NCBI GenBank assembly: GCA_900547165.1
Contig: URFZ01000010.1
Coordinates: forward strand, 11,633 to 75,632
Length of the DNA: 64,000 nt
DNA from: an uncultured Eubacteriales bacterium
Lineage (GTDB): Bacteria > Bacillota > Clostridia > Oscillospirales > UBA644
Direction: 5' to 3'
Every line of letters begins with the position of its first letter. The first letter of the stretch is position 1. Made by a program: the position numbers and the translations under genes. The notes below the pieces were generated by a model. The model searched no databases and was not told where the DNA came from. It saw only the letters and a program-made list of their open reading frames with translations. Positions 32,717 through 42,526 of this stretch are shown here, in pieces.

Positions 32717-34726
32717 ATGCAGTACACGACCGACAAGATCAGAAATATATGCCTTTTGGGACACGGCGGAGACGGAAAGTCCGCGCTTGCGGAAGCATTG
32801 CTTTATTTTACCGGCAGCACAGACAGACTCGGAACGGCGGCACAGGGAAATACGGTTTCCGACTTTGATCCCGAAGAGATAAAAAGACAGATTTCTATCT
32901 CGACGTCAGTTATCCCCGTTGAATGGAAAGGCAAAAAGATAAATTTACTTGACACTCCGGGTTATTTCGATTTTGAGGGCGAAGTTCTTCAAGCTGTCAG
33001 AATGGCAGAGACGGCGCTTGTTGTCGTTTCCGCAAAAGGCGGTATACACTTCGGAACGACCAAGGCAATAAACCTTGCAAAAAGCCTGAATATGCCCCAG
33101 CTTTTCTTTATCACGAGCATAGATGAAGAACACAGCGACTTCTACGGCGTGTTCGACTCGCTCAAACAAAGATACGGTAAGGGCGTTTGCGCCATATCCG
33201 TTCCCATCATTGAGAACGAAAAAGTTACGGGCTACGTTGACATCGTTGAGATGAAAGGAAAGAGAATAGTCAACAACAAAGTTGAGATTATAGACATTCC
33301 CGCGTCGTTGCAGGAAGAAATAGATATGCTTCGTCAACTGCTTATCGAATCCGTTGCGGAAGCGGACGACGATCTGATGGAAAAATTCTTTGCGGACGAA
33401 CCGTTCACGGACGAGGAAATAATCCGCGGACTCAGCCACGGTATAGCGGGCAGAAAAGTGTTCCCCGTTCTCTGCGGCTCTTCGGCAACATTGTTCGGCA
33501 TGGGCATTTTGCTTGATTTCATCGACAAATTCACGTCCGCGCCGAAACTCGACCCGAAAGGAGAGACCGAGCTTTACACTTTCAAAACCGTTGCCGACCC
33601 GTTCGTAGGAAAACTTTCGTATTTCAAAGTGCTTCAAGGCACGCTCAAAGCGGGAGACACTCTTCATAACCCGAGAAAAGACACGGATGAAAAGTTTGCG
33701 AGAATATTCACGGTAAAAGGAAAGGCGCAGACAGAAGTCAAAGAACTCGTTGCGGGAGACATAGGCGTTGTTGCAAAACTTGCTTCCGTTGCAACGGGCG
33801 ACACGCTCGGCGCGGCAGATGTTGTTGTTCCGCCCGTTGAATATCCCGTTCCGAACCTGAAAATGTCGGTGTTCGCAGTTGCGAAAGGCGAAGAAGAAAA
33901 GATAGCGTCAGGCCTTGCGAAACTCCGCGAGGAAGACCCGACGTTTACATACAAGACCGACCCCGAAACGAAAGAATCCGTTATTTCGGCGCTCGGCGAC
34001 ACGCAGATAGACGTTATCATGTCGAAACTGAAAGCGAAATACGGTGTTTCCGTAGATCTCAGAACACCGAAAGTCGCTTACAGAGAAACCATAAGAAAGA
34101 CTGTTACCCAGCAGGGCAAATATAAGAAACAGTCCGGCGGACACGGACAGTACGGCGACGTGCATATCAGATTTGAGCCGTACGACGGCATAGACCTTGT
34201 TTTCGGAGAAGAGATATTCGGCGGTTCCGTTCCGAAGAACTTCCACCCCGCAGTTGAAAAGGGGCTTCGTGAAAGCGCGCAAAAAGGCGTGCTTGCGGGC
34301 TATCCCGTTGTCGGGCTGAAAGCGACGCTTGTTGACGGTTCGTATCACGACGTTGACTCTTCGGAAATGTCGTTCAAACTTGCCGCCGGCGTGGCATACA
34401 AAGAGGGTCTGCCGAAAGCAAGTCCGGTCATCCTTGAACCTATCGGAAAGCTGCTCGTTCATGTTCCCGACAGAATGATGGGCGACATCATCGGCGACAT
34501 AACAAAGAGAAGAGGTCAGATAATCGGTATGACACCCATCGGAGACGAGGGGTATCAGGAGATCGAAGCGGAAGTGCCGATGGCTGAAATGATGACTTAC
34601 GCCATAGATCTGCGCTCGATGACCAGAGGCAGAGGTACGTTTACTTTTGACTTCCTCAGATATGCGGACGCTCCCGCAAACGTGGCTGAAAAAGTTATCG
34701 CGGACGCAAAAGCGAAAGAGGAATAA
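32717..34726 (+). CDS. EF-G-like translational GTPase with divergent G motifs
   Basis: A 669-residue paralogue of elongation factor G with all five domains: G domain (1-260), OB domain, domain III, domain IV with VDGSYHDVDSSEMSFKLAAG, and domain V ending TRGRGTFTFDFLRYADAP. The G motifs are unusual: G1 is GHGGDGKSA (residues 15-23) in place of GHIDAGKTT, G3 is DTPGYFDF (79-86) without the catalytic His of DTPGH, and the G4 NKxD is replaced by TSID (133-136). This matches the FusA2/EF-G-like group found in many Clostridia, whose role is not settled. Canonical fusA should be elsewhere, next to tuf. It has its own promoter and terminator. Confidence 0.9.
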   Translation: MQYTTDKIRNICLLGHGGDGKSALAEALLYFTGSTDRLGTAAQGNTVSDFDPEEIKRQISISTSVIPVEWKGKKINLLDTPGYFDFEGEVLQAVRMAETALVVVSAKGGIHFGTTKAINLAKSLNMPQLFFITSIDEEHSDFYGVFDSLKQRYGKGVCAISVPIIENEKVTGYVDIVEMKGKRIVNNKVEIIDIPASLQEEIDMLRQLLIESVAEADDDLMEKFFADEPFTDEEIIRGLSHGIAGRKVFPVLCGSSATLFGMGILLDFIDKFTSAPKLDPKGETELYTFKTVADPFVGKLSYFKVLQGTLKAGDTLHNPRKDTDEKFARIFTVKGKAQTEVKELVAGDIGVVAKLASVATGDTLGAADVVVPPVEYPVPNLKMSVFAVAKGEEEKIASGLAKLREEDPTFTYKTDPETKESVISALGDTQIDVIMSKLKAKYGVSVDLRTPKVAYRETIRKTVTQQGKYKKQSGGHGQYGDVHIRFEPYDGIDLVFGEEIFGGSVPKNFHPAVEKGLRESAQKGVLAGYPVVGLKATLVDGSYHDVDSSEMSFKLAAGVAYKEGLPKASPVILEPIGKLLVHVPDRMMGDIIGDITKRRGQIIGMTPIGDEGYQEIEAEVPMAEMMTYAIDLRSMTRGRGTFTFDFLRYADAPANVAEKVIADAKAKEE

Positions 34727-34729
34727 AAC

Positions 34730-34777
34730 AAAAATCAAACCGTGTCGAACGGCTCTTTCCGACAATTTCGATTTTTG
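34730..34777 (+). terminator. Imperfect intrinsic terminator after the EF-G-like gene
   Basis: AAAAATC-AAA-N4-TGTCG (34730-34747) pairs with CGACA-A-TTTC-GATTTTT (34760-34776). The T-run abuts the -35 box of the next promoter. Confidence 0.6.
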
Positions 34778-34779
34778 AC

Positions 34780-34808
34780 TTGACAAAGAGAGAAATTCGT
34801 GGTATACT
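34780..34808 (+). promoter_or_regulatory. Near-consensus promoter of a non-coding transcript
   Basis: TTGACA (34780-34785), a 17-bp spacer and TATACT (34803-34808). No start codon with a ribosome site follows before the terminator at 34936. Confidence 0.82.
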
Positions 34809-34814
34809 ATTTAT

Positions 34815-34972
34815 ACGCCATAAGGGAAATCCCGTTCGGACAGTAACCGAAATGACGCATTAAAAAGCATTTTCTCACTCTTTTACATAATATACTCCAT
34901 TCGGCGCGCGGTGACTCCAACACCGTTCGTCGGGCAAAAAGCAGACGGTTATAAGCCGTCTGCTTTTTGCTG
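34815..34972 (+). ncRNA. Candidate small non-coding RNA, about 155 nt
   Basis: Bounded by a strong promoter and a 13-bp terminator stem (34936-34948 with 34956-34968, followed by TTTTT-rich sequence). Within it: GGG-AAAT-CCC; TTCGG (34835) with CCGAA (34847); CGGTG (34909) with CACCG (34921). CCGAAATG (34847-34854) could instead pair with CATTCGG (34898-34904), so two folds compete. It does not show the 4.5S RNA GGAA core, tmRNA ends or any riboswitch I know, and no gene follows on this strand for 580 bases. 6S RNA is not excluded but the ends do not pair well. The rest of the gap, to 35060, is featureless. Confidence 0.6.
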
Positions 34973-35059
34973 TTTGTTTTATCTTTTACAACTCTGCTCG
35001 CACTGTCGAGATTCTTCGCTGTATCGCAAGAGGAAAAACCTCGACTGTGTTTTTCCCCT

Positions 35060-35097
35060 TATCAAAAAGAAAAAGAACCGCAAAGTCTGCGGTTCTT
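35060..35097 (-). terminator. Intrinsic terminator of the small membrane protein gene
   Basis: On the minus strand, AAGAACCGCA pairs with TGCGGTTCTT (35073-35082 with 35088-35097), followed by a T-rich run. Confidence 0.75.
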
Positions 35098-35160
35098 ATA
35101 GTATATTCAGCAAGAAGCTTTCGCGGGAATAAGCAACTATTCATGCTACAACCGACATTT

Positions 35161-35373
35161 TTATTCGTGCTTTTTCCACAATAATGACGCAACTATCAGA
35201 ACACAGCCGATAATGGCAAAAGCGACACCGACGATTATCAATGCGCTGTCAAAAGATTGCAAAGGAAAGAGTTTTTCCATAACCGAAAATCCGATAAAGT
35301 CCATAAAATACAGAAAAAATACAACTGTGCAGATGACGCCGAAGCACATCAAAATTATTCCGAGTGCAAGCAT
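35161..35373 (-). CDS. Small two-helix membrane protein, unknown
   Basis: A 70-residue protein. Start ATG 35373 has GGGAGG upstream; the frame is open further but that part overlaps the promoter. Two hydrophobic helices (MLALGIILMCFGVICTVVFFLYF, about 1-24, and SALIIVGVAFAIIGCVLIVASLLW, about 42-66) flank a short loop with LFPLQSF; it ends KKHE. No family recognised. It has its own promoter (35428-35456) and terminator, so it is a one-gene unit. Its promoter is back to back with that of the ABC-F gene. Confidence 0.65.
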   Translation of the reverse strand: MLALGIILMCFGVICTVVFFLYFMDFIGFSVMEKLFPLQSFDSALIIVGVAFAIIGCVLIVASLLWKKHE

Positions 35374-35427
35374 ACACCTACACCTCCCTCTTGAATTATT
35401 CCCCTTAATTTCCCTAATGACAAAATA

Positions 35428-35456
35428 AGTATACCACAAGTTTTCAAAAAAGTCAA
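35428..35456 (-). promoter_or_regulatory. SigA-type promoter of the small membrane protein
   Basis: On the minus strand, TTGACT (35451-35456), a 17-bp spacer and TATACT (35428-35433). Confidence 0.75.
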
Positions 35457-35493
35457 TATTAAAAACGAAAAAATTTCATTTTTGCAAAAAGGC

Positions 35494-35522
35494 TTGAAAA
35501 ACACCGTTTTTTCTGCTATAAT
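35494..35522 (+). promoter_or_regulatory. SigA-type promoter of the ABC-F gene
   Basis: TTGAAA (35494-35499), a 17-bp spacer and TATAAT (35517-35522). Confidence 0.75.
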
Positions 35523-35555
35523 ATACTGCGTCAACATAATATCAAAGACGAGGAA

Positions 35556-37454
35556 GTGAGAAAAGTGACGATACTCAGCGCAAACGGATTGAAAAAAGCT
35601 TACGGAACCGATGTTATAATTGAAGACGTGACGTTCAAAGTCGATGCAAAGGACAAAGTGGGAATAGTAGGTGTAAACGGCGCGGGCAAAACGACGCTTT
35701 TCCGACTTCTTTCGGGAGAAGAGACAGCGGACGAGGGAACTGTTTTTGCGGAAAAAGGGCTTGAAGTTTCATATATGAAACAGCACACGGACGCCGTAAC
35801 GGACGACCGAACCGCGTTTGAAGAAGTTCTCGACGCTTTTGCGGACGTTATCGCGGCGGAAGAAGAACTCGAAAAAATCAATGCGGAACTGACGAACTCT
35901 TCCGACCCTACGCTTATAAAAAGACAGGCGCAGTTGACGGAATTTTTTGCATACAGAGGCGGTGCGACATACCGTTCGAGGGCGCGTTCGGCGCTGCTGG
36001 GGCTCGGCATTCCCGAAGAGGAACATAATCTTTCGATGTCCGCACTCAGCGGCGGTCACAGAACAAGGGTCTTGCTGGCAAAACTGCTGCTCAAAGACAG
36101 CCGACTGCTCATGCTTGACGAGCCGACAAACCACTTGGATACCGACGCGACCGCATGGCTTGAAGATTTTCTTTCGGAGTACCGCGGGGCGGTCATGCTT
36201 GTTTCGCACGACAGATATTTTCTTGACCGCGCCTGCACAAGGATTTTTGAAGTCGAAAACAAACATCTGACCTGCTATGACGGAAATTTCACGGCATATC
36301 GCGAAAAGAAACGCTTTGACAGAATCACGGCGGAGCGCGAATACGAAAAAAAGACCCGTGAAATAAAACGCATAGAGGGCATAATCGAACAGCAAAAGCG
36401 CTTCAATCAGGAGCGAAATTATATAACAATAAAAAGCAAGCAAAAGCAGATAGACCGCATAGCGGCAACCGTTGAGGAAGTTGCAAAAGACCCCGCATCG
36501 GTTCATTTTTCATTCAAATGCTGCGGAGAAAGCGCAGGAGAAGTCGTTAAAATGAACGGCGTTAAAGCGGCATTCGGAGACCGCGTTCTTTTCTCGGATG
36601 CGGAAATGCTGTTGAAGCGCGGAGACAAGGCGTTCATCGTCGGACCGAACGGGTGCGGAAAAACAACGCTTTTGCGTATTTTGCTCGGCAAACTTAAACC
36701 TGCCGCAGGCAGAATAGAAATAGGCAATCGCGTCAAGATTGCATACTACGATCAACAGCAGTCCGATCTGCACGACGAAAAAACGGTCTTTGAAGAGATC
36801 TCGGACGCTTATCCGCAGATGACAAATACGGAAATACGTTCGGCACTCGGCGCGTTTCTTTTCAAAAACGACGATGTTTTCAAATTGATAGAATCCCTCT
36901 CGGGCGGCGAAAAAGCAAGGGTAAGCCTGCTGAAACTCATTCTTTCGCCCTCAAACCTGCTCATTCTCGACGAGCCGACGAACCACCTCGACATTGAATC
37001 GAAAGAAGTTCTCGAAAGAGCGATAGCGGAATATGACGGAACGCTTTTGATGGTCAGCCACGACAGATATTTTATCAACAAACTTGCAACGCGTATCTTT
37101 GAACTGACGCCGAATGGACTTGCGACTTTCGAGGGCGGATATTCGTATTATCTGGAAAAGAAAGCGCAGCGGCTGAATGCGGCGGCGAAAAAAGAGAAAA
37201 ACGAAGCGGCGGCACAGGAACACAAAGCCGAAAAAACCGACCGCGCGGAGTTGCGCAAACAGCGGGCGAAACTCGGGCAGATAGAACGCGATATAGAAAA
37301 AGAGGAAGCGCGGAAAAAAGAGATAGAAAAGCTTCTTTCCATGCCCGAAAACGCGGCGGACTATAAAAAACTGCAAGAACTGACGGAAGAAAACGACCGA
37401 CTTGACGAAAGTCTTGATGCGCTCTACGAAGCGTGGGGACAACTTTCGGAATAA
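35556..37454 (+). CDS. ABC-F family ATPase (ribosome-associated)
   Basis: A 632-residue soluble protein with two ABC domains and no membrane part. Domain 1 has GVNGAGKTT (about 39-47), LSGGHRTRVLLA and LLMLDEPTNHLD; a linker helix region (about 240-300, rich in Lys/Arg/Glu) follows; domain 2 has GPNGCGKTT, SLSGGEKARVSLLKL and LLILDEPTNHLD; then a coiled coil (540-632). This is the YdiF/Uup-type ABC-F layout: such proteins bind the ribosomal E site and ease stalled translation; some confer antibiotic resistance, which cannot be judged here. The start is GTG 35556 (GAGGA just upstream) or GTG 35565. It has its own promoter and terminator. Confidence 0.92.
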   Translation: MRKVTILSANGLKKAYGTDVIIEDVTFKVDAKDKVGIVGVNGAGKTTLFRLLSGEETADEGTVFAEKGLEVSYMKQHTDAVTDDRTAFEEVLDAFADVIAAEEELEKINAELTNSSDPTLIKRQAQLTEFFAYRGGATYRSRARSALLGLGIPEEEHNLSMSALSGGHRTRVLLAKLLLKDSRLLMLDEPTNHLDTDATAWLEDFLSEYRGAVMLVSHDRYFLDRACTRIFEVENKHLTCYDGNFTAYREKKRFDRITAEREYEKKTREIKRIEGIIEQQKRFNQERNYITIKSKQKQIDRIAATVEEVAKDPASVHFSFKCCGESAGEVVKMNGVKAAFGDRVLFSDAEMLLKRGDKAFIVGPNGCGKTTLLRILLGKLKPAAGRIEIGNRVKIAYYDQQQSDLHDEKTVFEEISDAYPQMTNTEIRSALGAFLFKNDDVFKLIESLSGGEKARVSLLKLILSPSNLLILDEPTNHLDIESKEVLERAIAEYDGTLLMVSHDRYFINKLATRIFELTPNGLATFEGGYSYYLEKKAQRLNAAAKKEKNEAAAQEHKAEKTDRAELRKQRAKLGQIERDIEKEEARKKEIEKLLSMPENAADYKKLQELTEENDRLDESLDALYEAWGQLSE

Positions 37455-37466
37455 GACAAAAAAATA

Positions 37467-37510
37467 AGAGAGCATACAAGCCGATAAATCGGAATGCTCT
37501 CTTTGTTTTT
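37467..37510. terminator. Bidirectional intrinsic terminator
   Basis: AGAGAGCAT (37467-37475) pairs with ATGCTCTCT (37494-37502), with an inner CCGAT/ATCGG stem and TTTGTTTTT after. It lies between the ABC-F gene and a convergent lipoprotein gene. Confidence 0.8.
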
Positions 37511-37537
37511 ATATATGAAATTTAACAGCCCGAAAAA

Positions 37538-37930
37538 TTATTTCGAAGAGGACTCGGGAACGGTCGTTGACGCTGTCGCAGAAATCTTTTTGCCAAGATC
37601 TTTATACTTGCCTATCAGTTCTTCGCAGCGGGAAATAAGGCTTTCACAGACGTTTTTTTCAATCTGTTTGTCTATATAGGAATTTATCTCCGTTGCAAGA
37701 GTGTTTGCGGAAACGGCAAGCGTATTGAATTCGTCGTAAAGCGTCGCGTCCGAATTTTGCGAAGCCGTAAGGGATTCCGAAACCTCGTTTGAAACGTTTT
37801 TCAACTCATCGTATTTTTCCGAAAGAACGGAAAGCCTTTCCGACGAGGCGTAATTCGAAACGTGGGCACAACCCGCAAAAAGACATATAGCAATAAGTAA
37901 AAGAACAGGCAAAACAAACTTTTTTTTCAT
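37538..37930 (-). CDS. Small lipoprotein, helical
   Basis: A 130-residue lipoprotein with signal peptide MKKKFVLPVLLLIAICLFAGC (lipidated Cys 21). The mature part is almost all helix, Ser/Glu/Asn-rich with heptad-like spacing (LSVLSEKYDELKNVSNEVSESL; LISRCEELIGKYKDLGKKI), probably a coiled coil. I do not recognise the family. ATG 37930 follows CGGAGA at 6 bases. The upstream open frame adds 27 residues without a ribosome site. It is separated from the next upstream gene by over 200 bases. Confidence 0.75.
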   Translation of the reverse strand: MKKKFVLPVLLLIAICLFAGCAHVSNYASSERLSVLSEKYDELKNVSNEVSESLTASQNSDATLYDEFNTLAVSANTLATEINSYIDKQIEKNVCESLISRCEELIGKYKDLGKKISATASTTVPESSSK

Positions 37931-38162
37931 AATTTTCTCCGTAATTGCGGAAAAAGCGATTCCGCAGTTATTGAAAGAACCTCTCGGACACTTCCGAAAA
38001 TATTTTAACATATCGCCGAAATTATTGCAATACCTCTTCGGTAAAAATTTCCGTCAACCGAAAAAAACTTTTTGCGGCAGGTAATCAGAGATAAGAAAAA
38101 TCGTTTTTGGAACTATTGCTTTTATATGTTTCAGGCTCTTTTACGGTTTGTTTTTTGAAATT

Positions 38163-39218
38163 CTAATCGGAACGCCACAATGCGATACGGTCGGTATCAT
38201 TCAGGAATTTGAGATAGATCATCGTCAACGGCACAACAAACATTCCGAGAACGCCGAAAAGTTTCAGTCCCGCATACATCAGAACAAGCGAAAGCAACGG
38301 CGAAAGTCCGAGACGACTGCCCACGATACGGGGTTCTATGACTTCACGAACGACGGATATTACCGCGCAAAGGGCAAGTATTCCCGCCCCGAGCGCGTAA
38401 TTTGCTTTGATTATCTCGATTATCCCCCACGGAATGAGTATTGTTCCCGTCCCGATTATCGGAAGAATGTCGAGAACGGCGACGATGAGCGCGATAAGAA
38501 CGGCATAATCGACGCGGAGCAAAAGAAGCCCAAGCAAGAGTTCACCGAACGTTATCGCCATTATCAGCATATAAGCAAGCAAAAGATGAAGCAGTTTTCC
38601 CGAAAAAAATTCTTTTGTTTCGATATAATCGAAGCGTCTGTTTTTCGGAACGAGCCGCGAAAGCGTTTTTTTTATCTTCGGCAGGTCTGCGGCAAAGAAA
38701 TACGAAGACATGACCGCCGCCACAAAAAACAGAAGCAGTTCGGGAACTTTTACCAGCACATCGACCGCAGTTCCGAGAAGCGACGAAGCCGCACCTACGG
38801 CACCGGTTATCCCCTGTTCAAAAAATGACGAAAACATATTTTCGACGTCCTCGGCACGGACGGCATTTCCGAAAAAGCCCGAAACCGTTTCGGAGAGTGT
38901 TTTCAGGTCTATCGAAGAAATAAATTCGAGCAAATTTTTTGCCTGAACGTAAACGGACTGTCCGAGTTTGAAAAGAAGAAATCCCGCCGCCGCCCAGATA
39001 ACCAAAAGCAATACGGCGCAGACAAACCCGCGTTTCATTCGGGTCTTTCGGACGAGAAATTCGATGAGCGGATTCAGCGCAAGCGCAAGCACAAGCCCGA
39101 TAAGGAAAGGAACCGTCCATGCGAAAGCCCACTTGAAAAAGGCGTAATACAAAACGATTATCACGCCGAAATAGAGAAGCCCGACAAGCCTGTTTTTTTT
39201 CGTTTCCGTGTCAGACAC
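38163..39218 (-). CDS. AI-2E family transporter (YtvI/PerM-like)
   Basis: A 351-residue membrane protein of the AI-2E/PerM family. It has paired N-terminal helices (residues 12-45), a third helix, a long amphipathic outer segment (about 90-150, SGFFGNAVRAEDVENMFSSFFEQG), then four to five helices with the family stretch DILPIIGTGTILIPWGIIEII and EPRIVGSRLGLSPLLSLVLMYAGLKLFGVLGMFVVPL. Members act as exporters of small molecules or Na+/H+ antiporters; YtvI is sporulation-linked in Bacillus. Start GTG 39218 with GGGAGG upstream. Confidence 0.88.
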   Translation of the reverse strand: MSDTETKKNRLVGLLYFGVIIVLYYAFFKWAFAWTVPFLIGLVLALALNPLIEFLVRKTRMKRGFVCAVLLLVIWAAAGFLLFKLGQSVYVQAKNLLEFISSIDLKTLSETVSGFFGNAVRAEDVENMFSSFFEQGITGAVGAASSLLGTAVDVLVKVPELLLFFVAAVMSSYFFAADLPKIKKTLSRLVPKNRRFDYIETKEFFSGKLLHLLLAYMLIMAITFGELLLGLLLLRVDYAVLIALIVAVLDILPIIGTGTILIPWGIIEIIKANYALGAGILALCAVISVVREVIEPRIVGSRLGLSPLLSLVLMYAGLKLFGVLGMFVVPLTMIYLKFLNDTDRIALWRSD

Positions 39219-39270
39219 GCCCGTAAGCCTCCCGTTTTTTACATATTTTAGGTTTTAGCGCTTTTTTCTC

Positions 39271-39299
39271 TTGACTAATTACTCTTCTTGTTGTATAAT
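39271..39299 (+). promoter_or_regulatory. SigA-type promoter of fba
   Basis: TTGACT (39271-39276), a 17-bp spacer and TATAAT (39294-39299). The 90-base leader has one hairpin, GCGGT-TTAT-ACCGC. Confidence 0.82.
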
Positions 39300-39389
39300 A
39301 TATTCAGAAAAATAGCGGTTTATACCGCAGGCTGATGATATTCAAACATAAGGCTAAAAAACATTTTATCATATACGGAGGATTTTCCA

Positions 39390-40403
<1,014 letters not shown>

Positions 40404-40422
40404 ACCACAAAGCAAAAATATT

Positions 40423-40449
40423 GCCCGCGGCGTACGCCGCGGGCTTTTT
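40423..40449 (+). terminator. Intrinsic terminator of fba
   Basis: GCCCGCGGCGT (40423-40433) followed directly by ACGCCGCGGGC, then TTTTTG. Confidence 0.88.
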
Positions 40450-40496
40450 GCGTTTTATTCAAATTTCAGATTGAAAATACCCCTGCATAGGCAAGT

Positions 40497-41279
40497 CTAA
40501 TCGGGGAACTGTTCAATGTCCGCTTCGGAAGAAAATATTCCGTTCACATAATACTGCATATTGAAATCAACATCTCCCGAATAAACAAAAAGTTTTTCAC
40601 GGGGAACGGACAGCGGCACAAGATTCGTCAAGCCTCGAACGGAGAAAGACCGAAGTCCCTCTTCAAAATCGTCCGAGCCCGCGACAAGATAAAAACGGCG
40701 CTCGAACCAAACCAAGCAGTAAGGGCTGACGTTTCTGAATCTTTGAGAATGCTGTTCCTCCGCGTCGGGGTCGGAATAATCAAAATTCAGCCGAACATCG
40801 CCACTCATCGCTTTTCTTATTATTTCGGTTTTCTGATACGCCTGCTCTTTTTCTCCCGTTCTTCGGTCAGGGAAAAACAGCGGTCGGTCAAGAACGCGAG
40901 CGTTCTTTTCGGAGGTAAGCAAAGACAACTTTTTTTTCAGTTCGTTTGTTTTTCGGGCTGGGATAAAAGAAGAGGTGTTAACGGCGTCCGTCAGCAGTTT
41001 CAGGTCATCGACGGAAAGCGGCGACGGTTCCAAATAATAACTTACTTCCCTGCTGCGGTGCATTACGATATGATAACCCATTTCACGAAGAATTGCGATA
41101 TCCGAATAAACGGATTTTCGCTCCGCCTTTATGCCGTATTCGGCAAGTTCCTCTATCATATCGGACACGGTCAAACGGTGTTCACGGTCGCTTTTCCTTT
41201 GCAGAATACGGTAAAGGTACATTATTTTTGCTTTTTGCGGCGTCAATTTTTTCTTCTCCTCTACGTCAAGATAAAACAT
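40497..41279 (-). CDS. WYL-domain transcriptional regulator
   Basis: A 260-residue regulator. The N-terminal winged helix (residues about 15-75) has KIMYLYRILQRKSDREHRLTVSDMIEELAEYGIKAERKSVYSDIAILREMGYHI, the HTH_11 type found before WYL domains. The WYL-like part (about 140-235) has FRNVSPYCLVWFERRFYLVAGSDD, in which the WYL motif is shifted to FYL. WYL regulators sense nucleotides or other ligands. The ATG at 41279 has a weak site; the start could be 19 codons later. It lies 39 bases after the kinase-like gene, so the two may be co-transcribed. Confidence 0.82.
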   Translation of the reverse strand: MFYLDVEEKKKLTPQKAKIMYLYRILQRKSDREHRLTVSDMIEELAEYGIKAERKSVYSDIAILREMGYHIVMHRSREVSYYLEPSPLSVDDLKLLTDAVNTSSFIPARKTNELKKKLSLLTSEKNARVLDRPLFFPDRRTGEKEQAYQKTEIIRKAMSGDVRLNFDYSDPDAEEQHSQRFRNVSPYCLVWFERRFYLVAGSDDFEEGLRSFSVRGLTNLVPLSVPREKLFVYSGDVDFNMQYYVNGIFSSEADIEQFPD

Positions 41280-41318
41280 ACGCCCGCCAAGTCTGACGGG
41301 CGCTTATGTTCACTATAT

Positions 41319-42422
41319 TTACTGGTATTTTTTAACGATATTGTCCATCTCGTCATAACGCGCTATCATATCAAGCGCAAGTTTGACTTGGTTCGCGGCA
41401 CGGTTGTAGTTCTGCGTGGGATAGTGTATCTTGAAATACTTATCCCCTCTCAGATAGTCTTCAAGGAATCTGCAACCTATCTCCAAAGTATCTATGATGG
41501 CAGCCGCCGCCATGTTGTCGTTTTCTTCTTTGGTGAACATACCGTTCATCGCGCCCATAAAGCCGCGGGTGAACGATTCATAGTTCTCCATGCTGACGGT
41601 GACGCGGGAGAGGTCAATCTCGTCTTCCTCCGCGGTGTTGCCCGCAAAGCGTATAGCGTCGCCGAAATCGTAACAGGAAATGCCCGGCATAACGGTGTCC
41701 AGGTCGATAACACAGACCGCTTCGTGCGTTGCGTCGTCGATAAGAATATTATTGAACTTTGTATCGTTATGCGTTACTCGGAGAGGAATTTTGCCCTCCT
41801 GTTGGAGTTTGATTATCTTGCCGCATGCGTCTCTCTGCTCTTCAAAAACGGAAATAAGTTTTTTGCAGTCTTTTACTCTGCCGCAAGCGTCCTTTTCAAC
41901 GGCGTCAAAAAGGTCGTTCAAGCGGACGGGCGTATTATGGAAATTGGGAATCGTCTCAAAAAGTTTGTCTGCGGGAAAATCCGTCAGTCTGCGCTGGAAT
42001 TTGCCGAAACCGTTACCCGCCGAAACAAGCATTTTCTGATCGGTCACAACATTGTATGTACAGCACTTGTCGATGTAAAGACTCATGCGCCAAAAATCAC
42101 CGTTTTCGCCGTCGGGAAGAACGTAATTTCTCCTTTCGGAGTCACGCAGATAGCGCAAAGTCTCTCTTTCGGGGTCGCCGCCGTCTTCTCTTATCTTCTT
42201 TCTTAAATGATGAGTGACAAGGTCGATATTGGACATTATCGCTTTCGGATTTTTGAAAACGTAACGGTTAACACGCTGCATTGTATAAAAAACGTCACCG
42301 AATTTGACGCGATAAGTGTCATTGATATGCCCTGCGGTAACTATCTGATACTCGCGAAGAGGCTCGTCAACGCCGAGGGTATGAGCGACTTTCACCAAAA
42401 TCGATTCGAGTTTCTGTTCCAT
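41319..42422 (-). CDS. Aminoglycoside phosphotransferase-fold sugar kinase (NahK-like)
   Basis: A 367-residue kinase of the APH/choline-kinase fold. The catalytic loop THNDTKFNNILID (about 219-231; HxDxxxxN) and the metal-binding VIDLDTVMPG (about 239-248) match N-acetylhexosamine 1-kinases, as does the N-terminal AGHINDTYRV nucleotide loop (residues 30-39). NahK makes GlcNAc/GalNAc 1-phosphate from the free sugars for glycan salvage. The assignment to sugar rather than another alcohol is inference. Start ATG 42422 follows GAGGAG at 9 bases. Confidence 0.8.
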   Translation of the reverse strand: MEQKLESILVKVAHTLGVDEPLREYQIVTAGHINDTYRVKFGDVFYTMQRVNRYVFKNPKAIMSNIDLVTHHLRKKIREDGGDPERETLRYLRDSERRNYVLPDGENGDFWRMSLYIDKCCTYNVVTDQKMLVSAGNGFGKFQRRLTDFPADKLFETIPNFHNTPVRLNDLFDAVEKDACGRVKDCKKLISVFEEQRDACGKIIKLQQEGKIPLRVTHNDTKFNNILIDDATHEAVCVIDLDTVMPGISCYDFGDAIRFAGNTAEEDEIDLSRVTVSMENYESFTRGFMGAMNGMFTKEENDNMAAAAIIDTLEIGCRFLEDYLRGDKYFKIHYPTQNYNRAANQVKLALDMIARYDEMDNIVKKYQ

Positions 42423-42526
42423 GATAAATGGCTCCTCATTCTATTCATTCTGTCAAGCCGTCGCAGCGGCGGCTCCTTTTCTGTCAATAAGTCACGAAAA
42501 AGCGAAGCACAACGTCTGCCGACAAC

